A stretch of DNA of 64,000 nucleotides from Streptomyces prunicolor NBRC 13075 (GCF_000367365.1 NZ_BARF01000002.1:62001-126000); one strand, 5' to 3'. Counted from the first letter of the stretch, positions 22,258-32,143 are shown. Made by a program: numbers and translations. The notes: generated by a model from the letters alone, not told the origin.

Positions 22258-24470
22258 ATGGCCCTGACAGTGGGAGAACTCGCCGCGACGATCACCGTCG
22301 ACGACAGCGAGGCGAGCAGGGCCTCGACAGCTTCCAAAACCGGCTACGGGCCGCCCTCGCCCGCATCACCCAGCGCGCCCGCGCCGGCGGCGAGGACGCC
22401 GGCAGCGCGCTCGGCGACGGCCTCGACGAAGCCGCCGGCGACGGCGCCGAGGAAGCCGGCGACACCCTCACGGGCAAGCTCAAGGGGCTTGCCATGGGCG
22501 TGATCGGGGGCGCGCTCGGCGCCGCCCTCATGGCCGGCCTGTCCGAGGCCATCGGCCAAGGGCAGATCACGGCCAAGCTCGGCGCGCAGCTCGGCGCGAC
22601 ACCGGCCGAGGCGAAGCGGTACGGCGAGGTCGCCGGCGAGTTGTACTCGTCCGCGGTCACCGAAGACTTTCAGGGTGCCGCCGAGGCGATCAAGGCGACC
22701 ATGGGCGCCGGCCTGCTCCCGCCAGACGCGACGAACGCGCAGATCGAATCCATCTCGACGAAGGTCGCCGACCTCTCCAGCACCTTCGACCAGGACCTCG
22801 GCGGGGTCACGAACGCGGTCTCGCAGATGCTGCGGACCGGTCTCGTCTCCTCGGCCGACGAGGCGTTCGACGTCCTCACCAAGGGATTCCAGTCGTCCGC
22901 GAATAAAGCCGACGACCTGGTCGATACCTTCAACGAATACGGCACGCAATTCCGTCAGGCGGGATTGGACGGCGCCACGGCCGTTGGCCTGATGAACCAG
23001 GCCATTCAGGCAGGCGCCCGAGATTCCGATATCGCCGCGGACGCCATCAAGGAATTCGGTCTCCGGGCTGTTAACGGCTCGGCGAGCACAGCGGCAGGTT
23101 TTCAGGCTCTCGGCCTGAATGCCGACGACATGGCCGCCAAGTTCGGCAAGGGCGGCACCTCGGCGACGGCCGCGCTCGACACCACCCTCGATCGGCTCCG
23201 CGCGATAAAGGACCCGATCAAGCAGTCGCAAGCCGCGACCGCACTTTTTGGAACTCAGGCCGAAGACCTCGGAAAAGCGCTTTATGCGATGGACCCGAGT
23301 ACCGCCGCGAAGGGTCTCGGCGAGGTCGGCGGCGCAGCCGACAAGCTCGGCAACAACCTGCGCGACAATGCCGGGGCACAACTGACCGCTTTCAAGAATT
23401 CGATGCAGCAGAACCTTGTCGAATTCCTCGGCGACAACGTCGTCCCGGTCCTGACCACGTTCTTCGGATTCGTCGGCAAACACCGAGCCGAGTTCACCGC
23501 CGCCGCAGTGGTCATTGGTGCGGCGTTCGCCGCGATCGGTGTCGCGGCGACGATCGCCGGCGCGGAGATGGCCGCCGCCTGGATCGCCGGCCTCGGCCCG
23601 GTCGGTTGGGTCGGTATGGCTATCGCCGCCCTGGTCGTGCTCGTCATCACCTATTGGGACGAGATCAAGGGGTGGACGCTCGCTGTCTGGGACTGGATCG
23701 TCGGAAAACTGATCTGGGCCAAGGACATGATGGTTCAGGCGTTCATGAACTTCACCCTGATCGGTCTGCTGATCAGCCATTGGTCCTCGATCCGGGATAC
23801 CGCCGTGTCGTGGTGGAACGGGATCGTTGGTTGGGTCAAGGGAATCCCCGGGCGCCTGTACAACCTGTTCCTTAACTGGACACTGCTCGGTCTGATCGTC
23901 AAAAACTGGACCGCGATCAAAAACGCGACCGTCGGCAAGGCAACCGAAATGGTCGACTGGATTCGCGGACTCCCAGGGCGCCTCTCGCAGGCCATCGGAA
24001 ACAATCTGTCCGAGTTGCTCGTCGGCAAGGGAAAGAACATCGTTCAGGGCCTGTGGAACGGCATCGTTTCCATGGGCAGTTGGCTCAGAAACAAGATCAC
24101 CGGTTGGGCCAAGGAAGTCATTCCGGGGCCGGTCGCAAAGGCACTCGGTATTGCATCGCCGTCCAAGGTCATGGCGCGTGAGGTCGGTCGGTGGATTCCC
24201 GCCGGCGTCGTCGACGGAATCGAATCCGGCTCCGGCGCGGTCGACCGGGCCATGTCCAATCTCGTGTCCGTGCCCACAGCCGGACAGGCGACCGCGGCGA
24301 ATGTCGCCGCACAGACCGCAAGCGCCACGAGTGGCGGAGGCACACAGCCGGTCGTCACGTTCACCTCGGACGGCAGCCGAGTCGGCGACTTCCTGCTCTC
24401 GGTGTTCCGGGACGCGGTCAACGTCCGCGGCGGCAACGTCCAATTCGCCGTCACCGGAAGGAGTGCGTAA
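22258..24470 (+). CDS. Tape measure protein, frameshifted near its 5' end
   Basis: The authentic start is ATG 22258 after GTGAGGAGG; it reads M-A-L-T-V-G-E-L-A-A-T-I-T-V-D-D-S and then becomes nonsense at about 22310. The remaining ~720 codons continue in another frame (G-E-Q-G-L-D-S-F-Q-N-R from 22311), so one base appears to be missing around 22308-22318. The body is typical: long helices, a Gly/Ala membrane-like segment (GVIGGALGAALMAG), a large hydrophobic stretch (about residues 425-475) and repeated W-N-G-I-V segments. It sets tail length and may form the DNA channel. Either the prophage tail is defective, a compensating -1 slip occurs, or the base call is wrong. Confidence 0.8.
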
Positions 24471-24472
24471 CC

Positions 24473-27400
24473 GTGGCCTTCCCCGACCAGCCGCTCGGCC
24501 TCAAAGGCGAGTTGCGCATGGGCTCCGCATGGCAGGACATCACCGGCGACCTCTACACACGCGATCCGATCACCCACACCCGCGGGCGCCCCTACAAGTC
24601 GAACGCCACCGATCCCGCCGCCTGCGCGGCCACCATCCGCAACCTCGACGGAACGTACACACCCCGCAACCCCGAAGGCCCGTACTACGGCCTGTTCAAC
24701 CGCAACACCCCCTTCCGCTACACGCTCCCCGGCGGCCCCGTCCACCTGGAAATGCCCGGCACCGCCGACCGCGCCACCACACCCGATGTGGCCGCCCTCG
24801 ACATCACCGGGGATCTTGATATCCGGTGGGAGGGCGAGGCGAACTGGTTCTCGTCCGAGACTCAGTTCCTGATCGGCAAGTGGGGTGCGGCCGGTAACCG
24901 CTCGTACTACCTGATCGTGCGAGCAGGGGTGTTGTACCTGAACACCACCAGCGGAGGGACCACCGTCGACGGGGGCGGGTTCGCGACACTGCCCGCCGCT
25001 CTGCCGCGCCACGCTGCGGTACGAGGCACGCTCGACGTCGACAACGGCGCCGGCGGGTTCACCCTGCGCCTGTACTGGGCACCGACCCTCGCCGGCCCGT
25101 GGACGCAGTTCAGCGGCGACCTGACCAGTACGGCGCCGGTCACCATCTTCAGCGGCACGGCGCCGCTGTCGATCGCGCCGGAACAGACCGACGTCACCCC
25201 GCCGCGCCGCGCGGTCACCGGCACCGTCTACCGGGCCGAGGTGCGCAGCGGCATCGACGGCACGGTCGTTGCCGCACCGGACTTCACCGCACAGCCGGTC
25301 GGCACCACCTCATTCACGGACTCGGCCGGCCGCGCGTGGACGCTGGCCGCAGGCTCCGCGATCACGGATCGCATCGTGCGGTTCGAGGGCGAGGTGCCCG
25401 AGTGGCCGCCGAAGTGGTCCACCTCGGAAAAGGACGCGTGGACGCCGATCACGGCCGCGGGCATCCTGCGCCGCCTCGGCCAGGGCGCGAAGCCGCTCGC
25501 GTCCGCGCTGCGCCGCCGTATCCCGTCCTACAAGCCGCTCGCGTACTGGCCGATGGAGGAAGGCGCGAGTTCGGCTCAGGCGTCCTCGCCGATCGCCGGC
25601 GTGGGCCCGCTGCGCCTGTCGAATGTGACGTGGGCGCAGGCCAACACCCTTGCCTCGTCCGGCCCGTTGCCGGTCCTCGCCGCCGGCGCCGGACAGTTGC
25701 CCGTGATGATGGGCCGCGTTCCGGCGCCGAGCACCGCGCTTACGTCGTGGTCCGTGCAGTGGATGTACCGGCTCGACACGCTGCCCACCACCCGGTGGAC
25801 GTTCATGCGCGTACTGAGCACCGGCACCGTGCGCGAGTGGTTGATCCAGTTCGGTTCGACAACCAACGGGCTCAGTAGCCGGATCATCGCCAAGGACGAC
25901 GACGGCAACACCCTGTCCACGCAGGACATTGCCACCGGGGCCGACATCTTCAACCGGTGGCAGCGCGTCAACTTCACCGTCGCCCAGCAAGGCGCCAACG
26001 TGAAGTTCGGCATCGTGTGGACCGACGTCGGCGGCGACCCCGGAGGCGTCTACTTCACGACTCCCGGCGCCATCGGCCGGCCGACCGCCGTTGCCTCCCC
26101 GGCGGACGGCTACGCCTCGGCCTTGAACGGCCTGGCCCTCGGTCACCTCTCGGTCTGGCCCACGGACTCAACAGCCGCGTACGTCAACGCAGTTGACGCG
26201 TGGGCGGGCGAGACCGCCGGCGCCCGCATGCGCCGACTCTCCCAAGAGGAAGGGGTCTTGCTCACCATCGTGGGGGACCCGGACGACACGGTTCCCGTGG
26301 GGGCGCAGAGTCCGGCCCCGCTGCTCGACCTGCTGCGCGAGTGCGCCGAGGCCGACGGCGGGATCTTCGGCGAGACCATGGCCGGACGCGAGCTGAAGTA
26401 CCGCACCCGCGCCGCCCTCTACAACCAACAGCCGGCCCTCGTCCTCGACTACGCCGCCGGTCACCTCGCGCCACCGTTCGAGCCGATCGAGGACGACACG
26501 GTACGCAACGAATGGGCCGTGCAACGCAAGGGAGGATCGACCGGTACCGCGGTCCTCGACGACGGCCCCCTGTCCGTCCAGGACCCGCCGGACGGTATCG
26601 GCCTGGTCGACGACTCCAAGACGCTGAACCTGGCCGCCGACGAGCAGACCGACCCGGTAGCGAACTGGCTTCTCCACCTGTCCACTTGGGACGAGAACCG
26701 GTATCCGTCGGTCACTCTGCTGTTGCACAAGTTCCCCGAACTCATCCCGTCCGTCCTCGCGCTCAGCGAGGGCGACAAGATCCGCATCGTCAACCTGCCC
26801 AAGCGGTTCACCGGGTCGGGCGTCGTCGAGCTGCTGGTCGACGGCTGGACGGAAACCGTCCTCCCCCGCACGTGGACGATTACGTTCACCTGCTCGCCCG
26901 CCGGCCCCTGGTCGGTGGGCGTGGTCGACGAGATCCCGCTCCGGTGGTGCGACACCAGCGGCGCCCAGCTCGCCACCGCGGCGACGGACACCGCCGCCAC
27001 GGTGAACGTGCTCACCACCGCCGGGCAGACCTGGACGAGCAACGCGTACGACTACCCATGGGATGTGCGGGTCGGCGGGGAGGTGATGACCGTCGCCGCG
27101 CCGGGCCGGCTGTTGAACGGCAACCCGTTCTTCGAGTCGGACGCAAGCGGCTGGAGCGGGCAGGCCGCCGCGGTCGGCCGCTCGACCGCGGTTCTGCACC
27201 CGCAGGCCGCCGGTTCCCTGCTGATCACCCCCGACGGGGTCGGTACGTCCGGCGGCGCGGTCGCCGCCCGCAGCGATACGGGCGCGATCGTTCCCGGCGC
27301 GACCTACGTTGCGTCCATGTGGGCGTACTCCCCCAAGGGGTGGAGCGACGTCCGGCCGGTCATCGACTGGTATGACGCCACAAACACGTTCCTGAGCACG

Positions 27401-28291
27401 GGACTTGGAAGCGCGGTCGCCGTGCCCGTCGGGCAATGGACGTTCGTACAGCAGTCGTTGACGGCTCCCGCCACCGCCTCACGGGCGAGCGTCCGCGCCC
27501 GCCACGGAGCGACCCCGACCACCGGCGACATCTGGTACGTGTGGGGTGTCCGCCTCACGCAGCCCAAGGCGTCATGGCTGCTCGACAGTTTCGGCCGCAC
27601 CGTCACCGGGAGTTGGGGCGTGTCCGACTCGGGCCCGTCCTGGTCCACCGTCGGGGGCGGCTCGGCGTCGGACTACTCGGTTGGATCCGGCTACGGGGTG
27701 CACACCCTGTCGACGACCGAGACCTCGCGCCGTACCGCGGTCACCGCGGCGCACGCCGACTTCGATATCTACGCCGACATCACGACGTCGGCCCTGGCCA
27801 CCGGCGACAGCCTGTACGGCGCGGTCACGGCCCGGATGCTGGACTCCTCGACCATGTACATGGTCCGGGTGCAGTTCAGCACGACCAACACGGTCGTGCT
27901 GTCCCTGCGCAAGCTCGTCGCCGACGTCGGTACGGAACTCGGCACCTACACCGTGCCCGTCACGCACGTTGCCGGACAGTTCGTCAGGGTGCGGTTCCAG
28001 GGCCGCGGGACGACGCTGCGCGTCAAAGGGTGGCTCGCGTCGAGCGCGGAGCCGAGCGACTGGCGTATCGAGGCCACCGACGCAGCGATCAGCGCGGCGA
28101 ACCAGATCGGTACCCGCTCGATCCGTACCGCCAGCAACACCAACGCGGCCACCGTGCAGATCCGGTACGACAACGTCGACGTGATCAACCCGCAGGTGTT
28201 CACGGTCGGCCGCAGCCGCAACAACATCGTCAAGGCGCAGGCCGCGGGCGCCGACGTGCGGCTCGCGTACCCCGCCATTGTCGCCCTGTAA
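24473..28291 (+). CDS. Tail hub / minor tail protein with carbohydrate-binding-like domains
   Basis: 1272 aa from GTG 24473 after AAGGAG. Order of parts: N-terminal distal-tail-like region (W-Q-D-I-T-G-D-L-Y, ~1-100); a LamG/concanavalin-like domain (~110-290); a hub-like region with W-P-P-K-W and A-A-G-I-L-R-R-L-G (~300-360); another LamG-like domain (W-S-V-Q-W-M-Y-R-L-D, ~400-560); a baseplate-like stretch with P-L-L-D-L-L-R-E-C-A-E-A-D-G-G-I (~615-800); a CBM4/9-like jelly-roll beginning N-G-N-P-F-F-E (~880-1040); and a C-terminal lectin-like domain. It combines host contact and tail tip structure and may decide host range. Confidence 0.78.
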   Translation: MAFPDQPLGLKGELRMGSAWQDITGDLYTRDPITHTRGRPYKSNATDPAACAATIRNLDGTYTPRNPEGPYYGLFNRNTPFRYTLPGGPVHLEMPGTADRATTPDVAALDITGDLDIRWEGEANWFSSETQFLIGKWGAAGNRSYYLIVRAGVLYLNTTSGGTTVDGGGFATLPAALPRHAAVRGTLDVDNGAGGFTLRLYWAPTLAGPWTQFSGDLTSTAPVTIFSGTAPLSIAPEQTDVTPPRRAVTGTVYRAEVRSGIDGTVVAAPDFTAQPVGTTSFTDSAGRAWTLAAGSAITDRIVRFEGEVPEWPPKWSTSEKDAWTPITAAGILRRLGQGAKPLASALRRRIPSYKPLAYWPMEEGASSAQASSPIAGVGPLRLSNVTWAQANTLASSGPLPVLAAGAGQLPVMMGRVPAPSTALTSWSVQWMYRLDTLPTTRWTFMRVLSTGTVREWLIQFGSTTNGLSSRIIAKDDDGNTLSTQDIATGADIFNRWQRVNFTVAQQGANVKFGIVWTDVGGDPGGVYFTTPGAIGRPTAVASPADGYASALNGLALGHLSVWPTDSTAAYVNAVDAWAGETAGARMRRLSQEEGVLLTIVGDPDDTVPVGAQSPAPLLDLLRECAEADGGIFGETMAGRELKYRTRAALYNQQPALVLDYAAGHLAPPFEPIEDDTVRNEWAVQRKGGSTGTAVLDDGPLSVQDPPDGIGLVDDSKTLNLAADEQTDPVANWLLHLSTWDENRYPSVTLLLHKFPELIPSVLALSEGDKIRIVNLPKRFTGSGVVELLVDGWTETVLPRTWTITFTCSPAGPWSVGVVDEIPLRWCDTSGAQLATAATDTAATVNVLTTAGQTWTSNAYDYPWDVRVGGEVMTVAAPGRLLNGNPFFESDASGWSGQAAAVGRSTAVLHPQAAGSLLITPDGVGTSGGAVAARSDTGAIVPGATYVASMWAYSPKGWSDVRPVIDWYDATNTFLSTGLGSAVAVPVGQWTFVQQSLTAPATASRASVRARHGATPTTGDIWYVWGVRLTQPKASWLLDSFGRTVTGSWGVSDSGPSWSTVGGGSASDYSVGSGYGVHTLSTTETSRRTAVTAAHADFDIYADITTSALATGDSLYGAVTARMLDSSTMYMVRVQFSTTNTVVLSLRKLVADVGTELGTYTVPVTHVAGQFVRVRFQGRGTTLRVKGWLASSAEPSDWRIEATDAAISAANQIGTRSIRTASNTNAATVQIRYDNVDVINPQVFTVGRSRNNIVKAQAAGADVRLAYPAIVAL

Positions 28292-28306
28292 GGAGGCATC
28301 CCCCGC

Positions 28307-28732
28307 GTGACTCTGTGGCAGCCCGGAATGCGGATCACCGACGACCGGCTCAACGACGGACCGCCAACTCTCACCACCGCAACGGGACTTGTGGCCGCGA
28401 CCGGGTTCACGGTCAGCGACTTCCGCGGCTACCGCACCGGCCACAACGTCGAGTTGAACATGTACCTGTTCCGGTCCGGGGCGACGATCGCCGTCTCGGG
28501 CGCCGGCAACCTCGCCGACACGGCGTGCTGCACCGTCCCGTCCGGGTGGCGGCCCACCAGCGGCACCATCAACGGGAATTGGGACGACGGCACCGCCGAG
28601 GGCGGGTTCGTCGTCGGCACCGACGGAATCTGCACCCTGCGCACCACCAACGGCGAACCGATCGTCGGCGAGGCGACCACCGCCGGCAGCGGCAGAAACC
28701 TGCGTCTGCACATCACCTTCATTCAGGACTGA
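28307..28732 (+). CDS. Small tail tip/fibre protein
   Basis: 141 aa from GTG 28307, AAGGAGG at 28290-28296. Begins T-L-W-Q-P-G-M-R-I-T-D-D-R-L-N, a segment shared with C-terminal parts of actinophage tail fibres, followed by short beta strands (NVELNMYLFRSG, G-G-F-V-V-G-T-D-G). Ends the tail module. Confidence 0.7.
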   Translation: MTLWQPGMRITDDRLNDGPPTLTTATGLVAATGFTVSDFRGYRTGHNVELNMYLFRSGATIAVSGAGNLADTACCTVPSGWRPTSGTINGNWDDGTAEGGFVVGTDGICTLRTTNGEPIVGEATTAGSGRNLRLHITFIQD

Positions 28733-28753
28733 GCGCTGTCCCTCGTCCGCTGG

Positions 28754-29026
28754 TTAGCCGTGGATGCTCTGGTCTACGGACTGCCCGGCATTAGTGGACG
28801 TCACGGTGTTCGAGTTCCCATCACCTGAGAACTGCTGGTTGTTACCTGCGGAAACGTTGTGGTTCTCGCTGTTGTCCTCATTGGCGTTGCCATTTCCAAG
28901 AATGCCCAGCGCGCTGAGGAGTCCCCCTCCGGGGGGTTGAGGGTCCGCCACAGCGTTGGTTCCGGATAGGGCGAGAGCGGCCCCGGCAAGGGCGAGCCCA
29001 ACGACTACGCGCTTCGTGTTGTTCAT
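28754..29026 (-). CDS. Secreted Asn/Ser-rich small protein, minus strand inside the late cluster
   Basis: 90 aa. Signal peptide N-N-T-K-R-V-V-V-G-L-A-L-A-G-A-A-L-A-L-S-G with a likely cleavage after A-V-A-D. The mature ~60 residues are rich in Asn, Ser, Gln and Gly (G-N-G-N-A-N-E-D-N-S-E-N-H-N, N-N-Q-Q-F-S-G-D-G-N-S-N-T) and have no Cys. Such composition occurs in Streptomyces surface proteins and amyloid-like small proteins. It lies opposite to the late genes, between tail tip and endolysin, so it is a moron-type gene likely expressed in the lysogen. The ribosome site before ATG 29026 is weak. A similar chromosomal protein is at 43307. Confidence 0.6.
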   Translation of the reverse strand: MNNTKRVVVGLALAGAALALSGTNAVADPQPPGGGLLSALGILGNGNANEDNSENHNVSAGNNQQFSGDGNSNTVTSTNAGQSVDQSIHG

Positions 29027-29136
29027 GCCGCGCCAACGATCTTGAGTCTGTCCAAGTTACGTCTGCCCAACCCGTTCACCACGTACGCCCGAGCGCACCG
29101 CGCCGGGCGTTTTTTCATGCCCAGGAGGCACCCCGT

Positions 29137-30048
29137 ATGACCAGCACCTCGCGCGGCCTCGACGTGTCCGCGTACCAGTCCGCACAGAACTGGACCGCAC
29201 TCAAGGCCGACGGCCTGACTTTCGCGTTCGCCAAGGCGACCGAGGGCGAGAACAGCCGCGACGCCCGGTTCGCGACCCACATCAAGGGCATCAAGGGCGC
29301 CGGCCTGGTCGTCGGCGCGTACCACTTCGCGTGGCCGAACCAGTCCGCGGCGAAGGAGGCCGCGAACTACATCGCCGCCGTGAAGCCGTACGCCGGCGCC
29401 GGGTTCCTGCACTGGCTCGACCTTGAGCGCTACAGCGACGGCCGGAACTACAAGGGCCAGTCGGCCGCGCAGATCAAGGCGTACGCCTCGGCGTGGATCG
29501 CCGCGGTCAAGAAGGCGTTCCCCGGGCAGGTCGTCGGCATCTACACGTCCGCCTCGGACATCACAGCCGGGCACGTCCCGTCGGGCGTTCCCCTGTGGTA
29601 CCCCGCTTACCCGTGGGGCGCCGCGACCTACGCCCGCGCCGAGGCCGCCGCCCGCCCCAAGCCGTCCAACCGCACGGTGACGATCTGGCAGTTCACGTCG
29701 ACCCCCCTCGACCGGAACATCGCCTACATGTCCCCCGCAGCACTGCGCGAGTGGGCAAAGGGCGACGCCGGCGACGAGCCGGCGACGTACACCCCGCCGA
29801 AGTTCCCGACCGGCCTCGCCCCGAACAAGGCCGCGCCGTCGGCCGTCACGCTTCAGCGCGCGCTCAAGGCCGCCGGCTACATGGCCAAGACCGTCAAGGA
29901 GTCCCCGAACTACGGACCGGCGACTCAGGCAGCCGTGGCCAAGTTCCACAACGCGCACCCGACTTACCGCGCCAAGGGCACCACCCACGACGTGAAGATC
30001 GGCCCGAAGGGTTGGGCCGCCCTGTTCCGTCTCGCCTACGGCAAGTAG
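29137..30048 (+). CDS. GH25 muramidase endolysin
   Basis: 303 aa; ATG 29137 after CAGGAGG. N-terminal glycoside hydrolase family 25 domain: G-L-D-V-S-A-Y-Q with Asp9, F-A-K-A-T-E-G, G-A-Y-H-F-A and the catalytic W-L-D-L-E (Asp95, Glu97); ends near 210 with W-Q-F-T-S and D-R-N-I-A. The C-terminal ~75 residues form a peptidoglycan-binding domain (L-Q-R-A-L-K-A-A-G-Y, Y-G-P-A-T-Q-A-A-V-A-K-F-H). Cuts the beta-1,4 bond of peptidoglycan to release phage. No signal peptide, so export should depend on a holin. Confidence 0.92.
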   Translation: MTSTSRGLDVSAYQSAQNWTALKADGLTFAFAKATEGENSRDARFATHIKGIKGAGLVVGAYHFAWPNQSAAKEAANYIAAVKPYAGAGFLHWLDLERYSDGRNYKGQSAAQIKAYASAWIAAVKKAFPGQVVGIYTSASDITAGHVPSGVPLWYPAYPWGAATYARAEAAARPKPSNRTVTIWQFTSTPLDRNIAYMSPAALREWAKGDAGDEPATYTPPKFPTGLAPNKAAPSAVTLQRALKAAGYMAKTVKESPNYGPATQAAVAKFHNAHPTYRAKGTTHDVKIGPKGWAALFRLAYGK

Positions 30049-30121
30049 CCACCCCTGCCCGCCCCGGCACCGCGCCGGGGCGGGCCCCTGTACCCGCACT
30101 CTCAGAAACGAGGAACCCCTC

Positions 30122-30358
30122 ATGAACCCCGCCAACAAGCGCACCATTCGCACCGTCATTCAGGGCGTCGTCATGTTCGCCGTCGCCCTCCCCGCCGTCG
30201 TGACCGCGTCCGGCATCCCCGAGTCCCTGCCGTGGGTCGCCGGCGCCCTCGCCGTCGCCGCCGGCCTCGCCCGCGTCATGGCCCTGCCCGCCGTCGAGCA
30301 GTTCCTCGACCGCGTCGGCCTCGGCCTGGTCGACGACGACCAGGGCGGTAGCGCGTGA
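30122..30358 (+). CDS. Holin-like two-helix membrane protein
   Basis: 78 aa; ATG 30122 after GAGGAAC. Basic N-terminus, two hydrophobic segments (VVMFAVALPAVVTASG and WVAGALAVAAGLARVMAL) and an acidic C-terminus, the layout of class II holins. Follows the endolysin directly and overlaps the next GTG (GTGA). Confidence 0.75.
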   Translation: MNPANKRTIRTVIQGVVMFAVALPAVVTASGIPESLPWVAGALAVAAGLARVMALPAVEQFLDRVGLGLVDDDQGGSA

Positions 30359-30615
30359 CCCTGCCACCCCCGCCCGAGCAGTCGGTCGCCGTCGAACTGG
30401 AGAAGCTACGCGGCACCATGGCCGAGGGATTCGCCCGAGTCGATGGTTCCCTCGCCCTGCTCGTACAGCGCGGCGACCAGACCGACCGGCAGATCGCCGA
30501 CCACGACCAGCGCCTCGACGCCCTCGAACGCGCCCGGTGGCCCCTGCCGTCGCTCGCCGCCCTGGTTGCTGTTCTCGGCCTCGCCGTGTCCCTGTGGCAG
30601 TTCGCCCGCCAGTGA
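30355..30615 (+). CDS. Coiled-coil protein with C-terminal membrane helix (lysis accessory)
   Basis: 86 aa from GTG 30355. Residues 8-60 form an amphipathic/coiled-coil helix (V-E-L-E-K-L-R-G-T-M-A-E-G-F, D-Q-R-L-D-A-L-E-R), followed by one membrane segment (LAALVAVLGLAVSLWQF) at the C-terminus. Position after the holin suggests a second holin or lysis regulator, as often seen in actinophages. Last gene of the late operon. Confidence 0.65.
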   Translation: MTLPPPPEQSVAVELEKLRGTMAEGFARVDGSLALLVQRGDQTDRQIADHDQRLDALERARWPLPSLAALVAVLGLAVSLWQFARQ

Positions 30616-30664
30616 GAGCCGCCGACCGCACCCGCACCATCCTCGAACCGTAGGCACCCAGCCA

Positions 30665-30710
30665 AACGCCCCCCACACGCGGCCGTTCGTGGCCGTGTGT
30701 GGGGGGCGTT
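30665..30710 (+). terminator. Late operon terminator
   Basis: AACGCCCCCCACAC (30665-30678) pairs with GTGTGGGGGGCGTT (30697-30710); inner GGCC/GGCC adds to the stem. A T-rich tail (GTGTTGTTTT, 30711-30720) makes this a classical factor-independent terminator of the late genes. Confidence 0.85.
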
Positions 30711-30765
30711 GTGTTGTTTTCCCACGCCGCCTGTTCGCCATAGGCTCACACCGGCCCGCAAGCAG

Positions 30766-30800
30766 ACGGCCCGCCCCCGAATCGCGCGGGGGCGGGCCGT
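30766..30800 (-). terminator. Terminator for the convergent regulator operon
   Basis: ACGGCCCGCCCCC (30766-30778) pairs with GGGGGCGGGCCGT (30788-30800). It lies just beyond the stop of the minus-strand DUF397 gene. Confidence 0.7.
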
Positions 30801-30818
30801 CGCTCTTGGTACGGCTCC

Positions 30819-31040
30819 CTACTCAAGACCGCCGAACCGTCCCGAGACCGCAGCAGTGACGAAGGTGGTCATCTGCTCGCGGGTAAACAGCAGCGCGGGC
30901 CCGTGCGGGTTCTTGCTGTCCCGAACGGCGATCGTCTCGGCGTCGACTATTCCGCACTCGACACAGTCAGACTGTGCCGCAGACGCCGAAGACTTCCACC
31001 ACGTCACTGGCAGAGTCGAAGCGTCGCCAACATGGCTCAT
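30819..31040 (-). CDS. DUF397 protein
   Basis: 73 aa. Conserved DUF397 order: W-W-K-S-S-A-S-A, a Cys pair C-V-E-C, I-A-V-R-D-S-K-N-P-H-G-P-A-L-L-F-T and a terminal aromatic helix. In Streptomyces these small proteins are encoded next to Scr1-type XRE regulators and are thought to act with them as antagonist or partner. Start overlaps the stop of the regulator gene (31037-31040), so they are translationally coupled. Confidence 0.88.
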   Translation of the reverse strand: MSHVGDASTLPVTWWKSSASAAQSDCVECGIVDAETIAVRDSKNPHGPALLFTREQMTTFVTAAVSGRFGGLE

Positions 31041-31900
31041 GTGCTCTTCCTTATCTCGGTGATCAGTTCCGCCGATGCCTCGACCGACTCAGCGGCAGAC
31101 GTAAGGCGTTGCCACGCATCGCGGTGTGTGGCGACCTTGTCGCGGTCCTCGATGTAGAGGGCCGACGTCAGCGATTCGGCGTGGACGACGTCCAGGTCAG
31201 GGTGTGGACCAAACCCCAAGATGGTGAACGTTCCCGTCAGTCCGACGTGCAATGGTGCGTCCGACCGCAGTACCTGAATGTTGACGTTCGGACGCTTCCC
31301 CATGGAGAGCAGCCGTCCCAACTGCTCATGCATCAGGCTCGCGTCATCGGAGGTCGAACGTAGGGCCTGCTCCGCGATGATCGCCCACAGTGCGAGCGGT
31401 TCCTCGCGCGTAAGCACGGCCTGACGCGCGAGGCGCACCTCGACCAGCGCGTCGACACGGGCCTCGATCGCTTCGGACATCGCCGTCGCGCGGATGATCT
31501 CGCGCGCGTACTCGGCAGTCTGGAGAAGGCCAGGAATCAAGCCCAGTTGCCACGTCGAGACTGATTCGGCCTCGGCCTCAAGGCTGATCAGATCCTCGTA
31601 CACCGGCGTGAGGACGCCCCGGTACGAGTGCCACCAACCGCGCTGTCCGCCCTCTTTTGTGAGCTTGACCAGGGCCGCGCGCAGTTCGTCGCTGACCTCT
31701 CGGTCAAGCCGTACGTACAGGTCGAGCAGATCCTCGACGTCCTTCGCCTTGGCCGCACTCTTGGCCGTTTCCATCCTTGACAGCTTCGAAGAGATGAACG
31801 TCCCCTCGGAGCTGTCCGCGACCTCATCGAGGGTGAGGTCGCCGCGCAGGGCGCGCAATTTCGCACCAAGTCGCCGCCGGCGCACAGTTGGCGCACTCAC
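31037..31900 (-). CDS. Scr1-type XRE regulator with DUF5753
   Basis: 287 aa from GTG 31900, chosen because GGAGGGGGG lies upstream and family members start S-A-P-T-V-R-R-R-R-L-G; an ATG at 31978 would add 26 residues. N-terminal helix-turn-helix (~8-65: L-G-A-K-L-R-A-L-R, L-T-L-D-E-V-A, S-S-K-L-S-R-M-E) and C-terminal DUF5753 ligand-like domain (W-W-H-S-Y-R-G, L-I-P-G-L-L-Q-T-A-E-Y-A, V-R-L-A-R-Q). Family members regulate development and metabolism in Streptomyces with DUF397 partners. Divergent from the ATPase gene at 32144. Confidence 0.88.
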   Translation of the reverse strand: MSAPTVRRRRLGAKLRALRGDLTLDEVADSSEGTFISSKLSRMETAKSAAKAKDVEDLLDLYVRLDREVSDELRAALVKLTKEGGQRGWWHSYRGVLTPVYEDLISLEAEAESVSTWQLGLIPGLLQTAEYAREIIRATAMSEAIEARVDALVEVRLARQAVLTREEPLALWAIIAEQALRSTSDDASLMHEQLGRLLSMGKRPNVNIQVLRSDAPLHVGLTGTFTILGFGPHPDLDVVHAESLTSALYIEDRDKVATHRDAWQRLTSAAESVEASAELITEIRKST

Positions 31901-32143
31901 GGTTCCCCCCTCCTGTTCGGTGTCTGGTCCATCAGTCTGCCGTGCCCCCTCATCGCCTGTCACCTGCTGACTTGCCATCTCACCCCTTCCTCCTGGTGTC
32001 ATATGCAATTTTCTACACGAGTATGCGCGCCCTTGCGATACACATGGTTCGAGGAGCACTCTGGGGGAGAGAAATGCGATTGTGCCCACACGCGTGAGAC
32101 GAAATGCCATGCTCGTGTTGGGACTTGCCCGTGAGGGGACACC

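Noticed and set aside
22344..24443. 699-codon minus-strand frame opposite the tape measure gene
   Set aside because: Shadow of the long helical tape measure gene; no ribosome site or recognisable domain.
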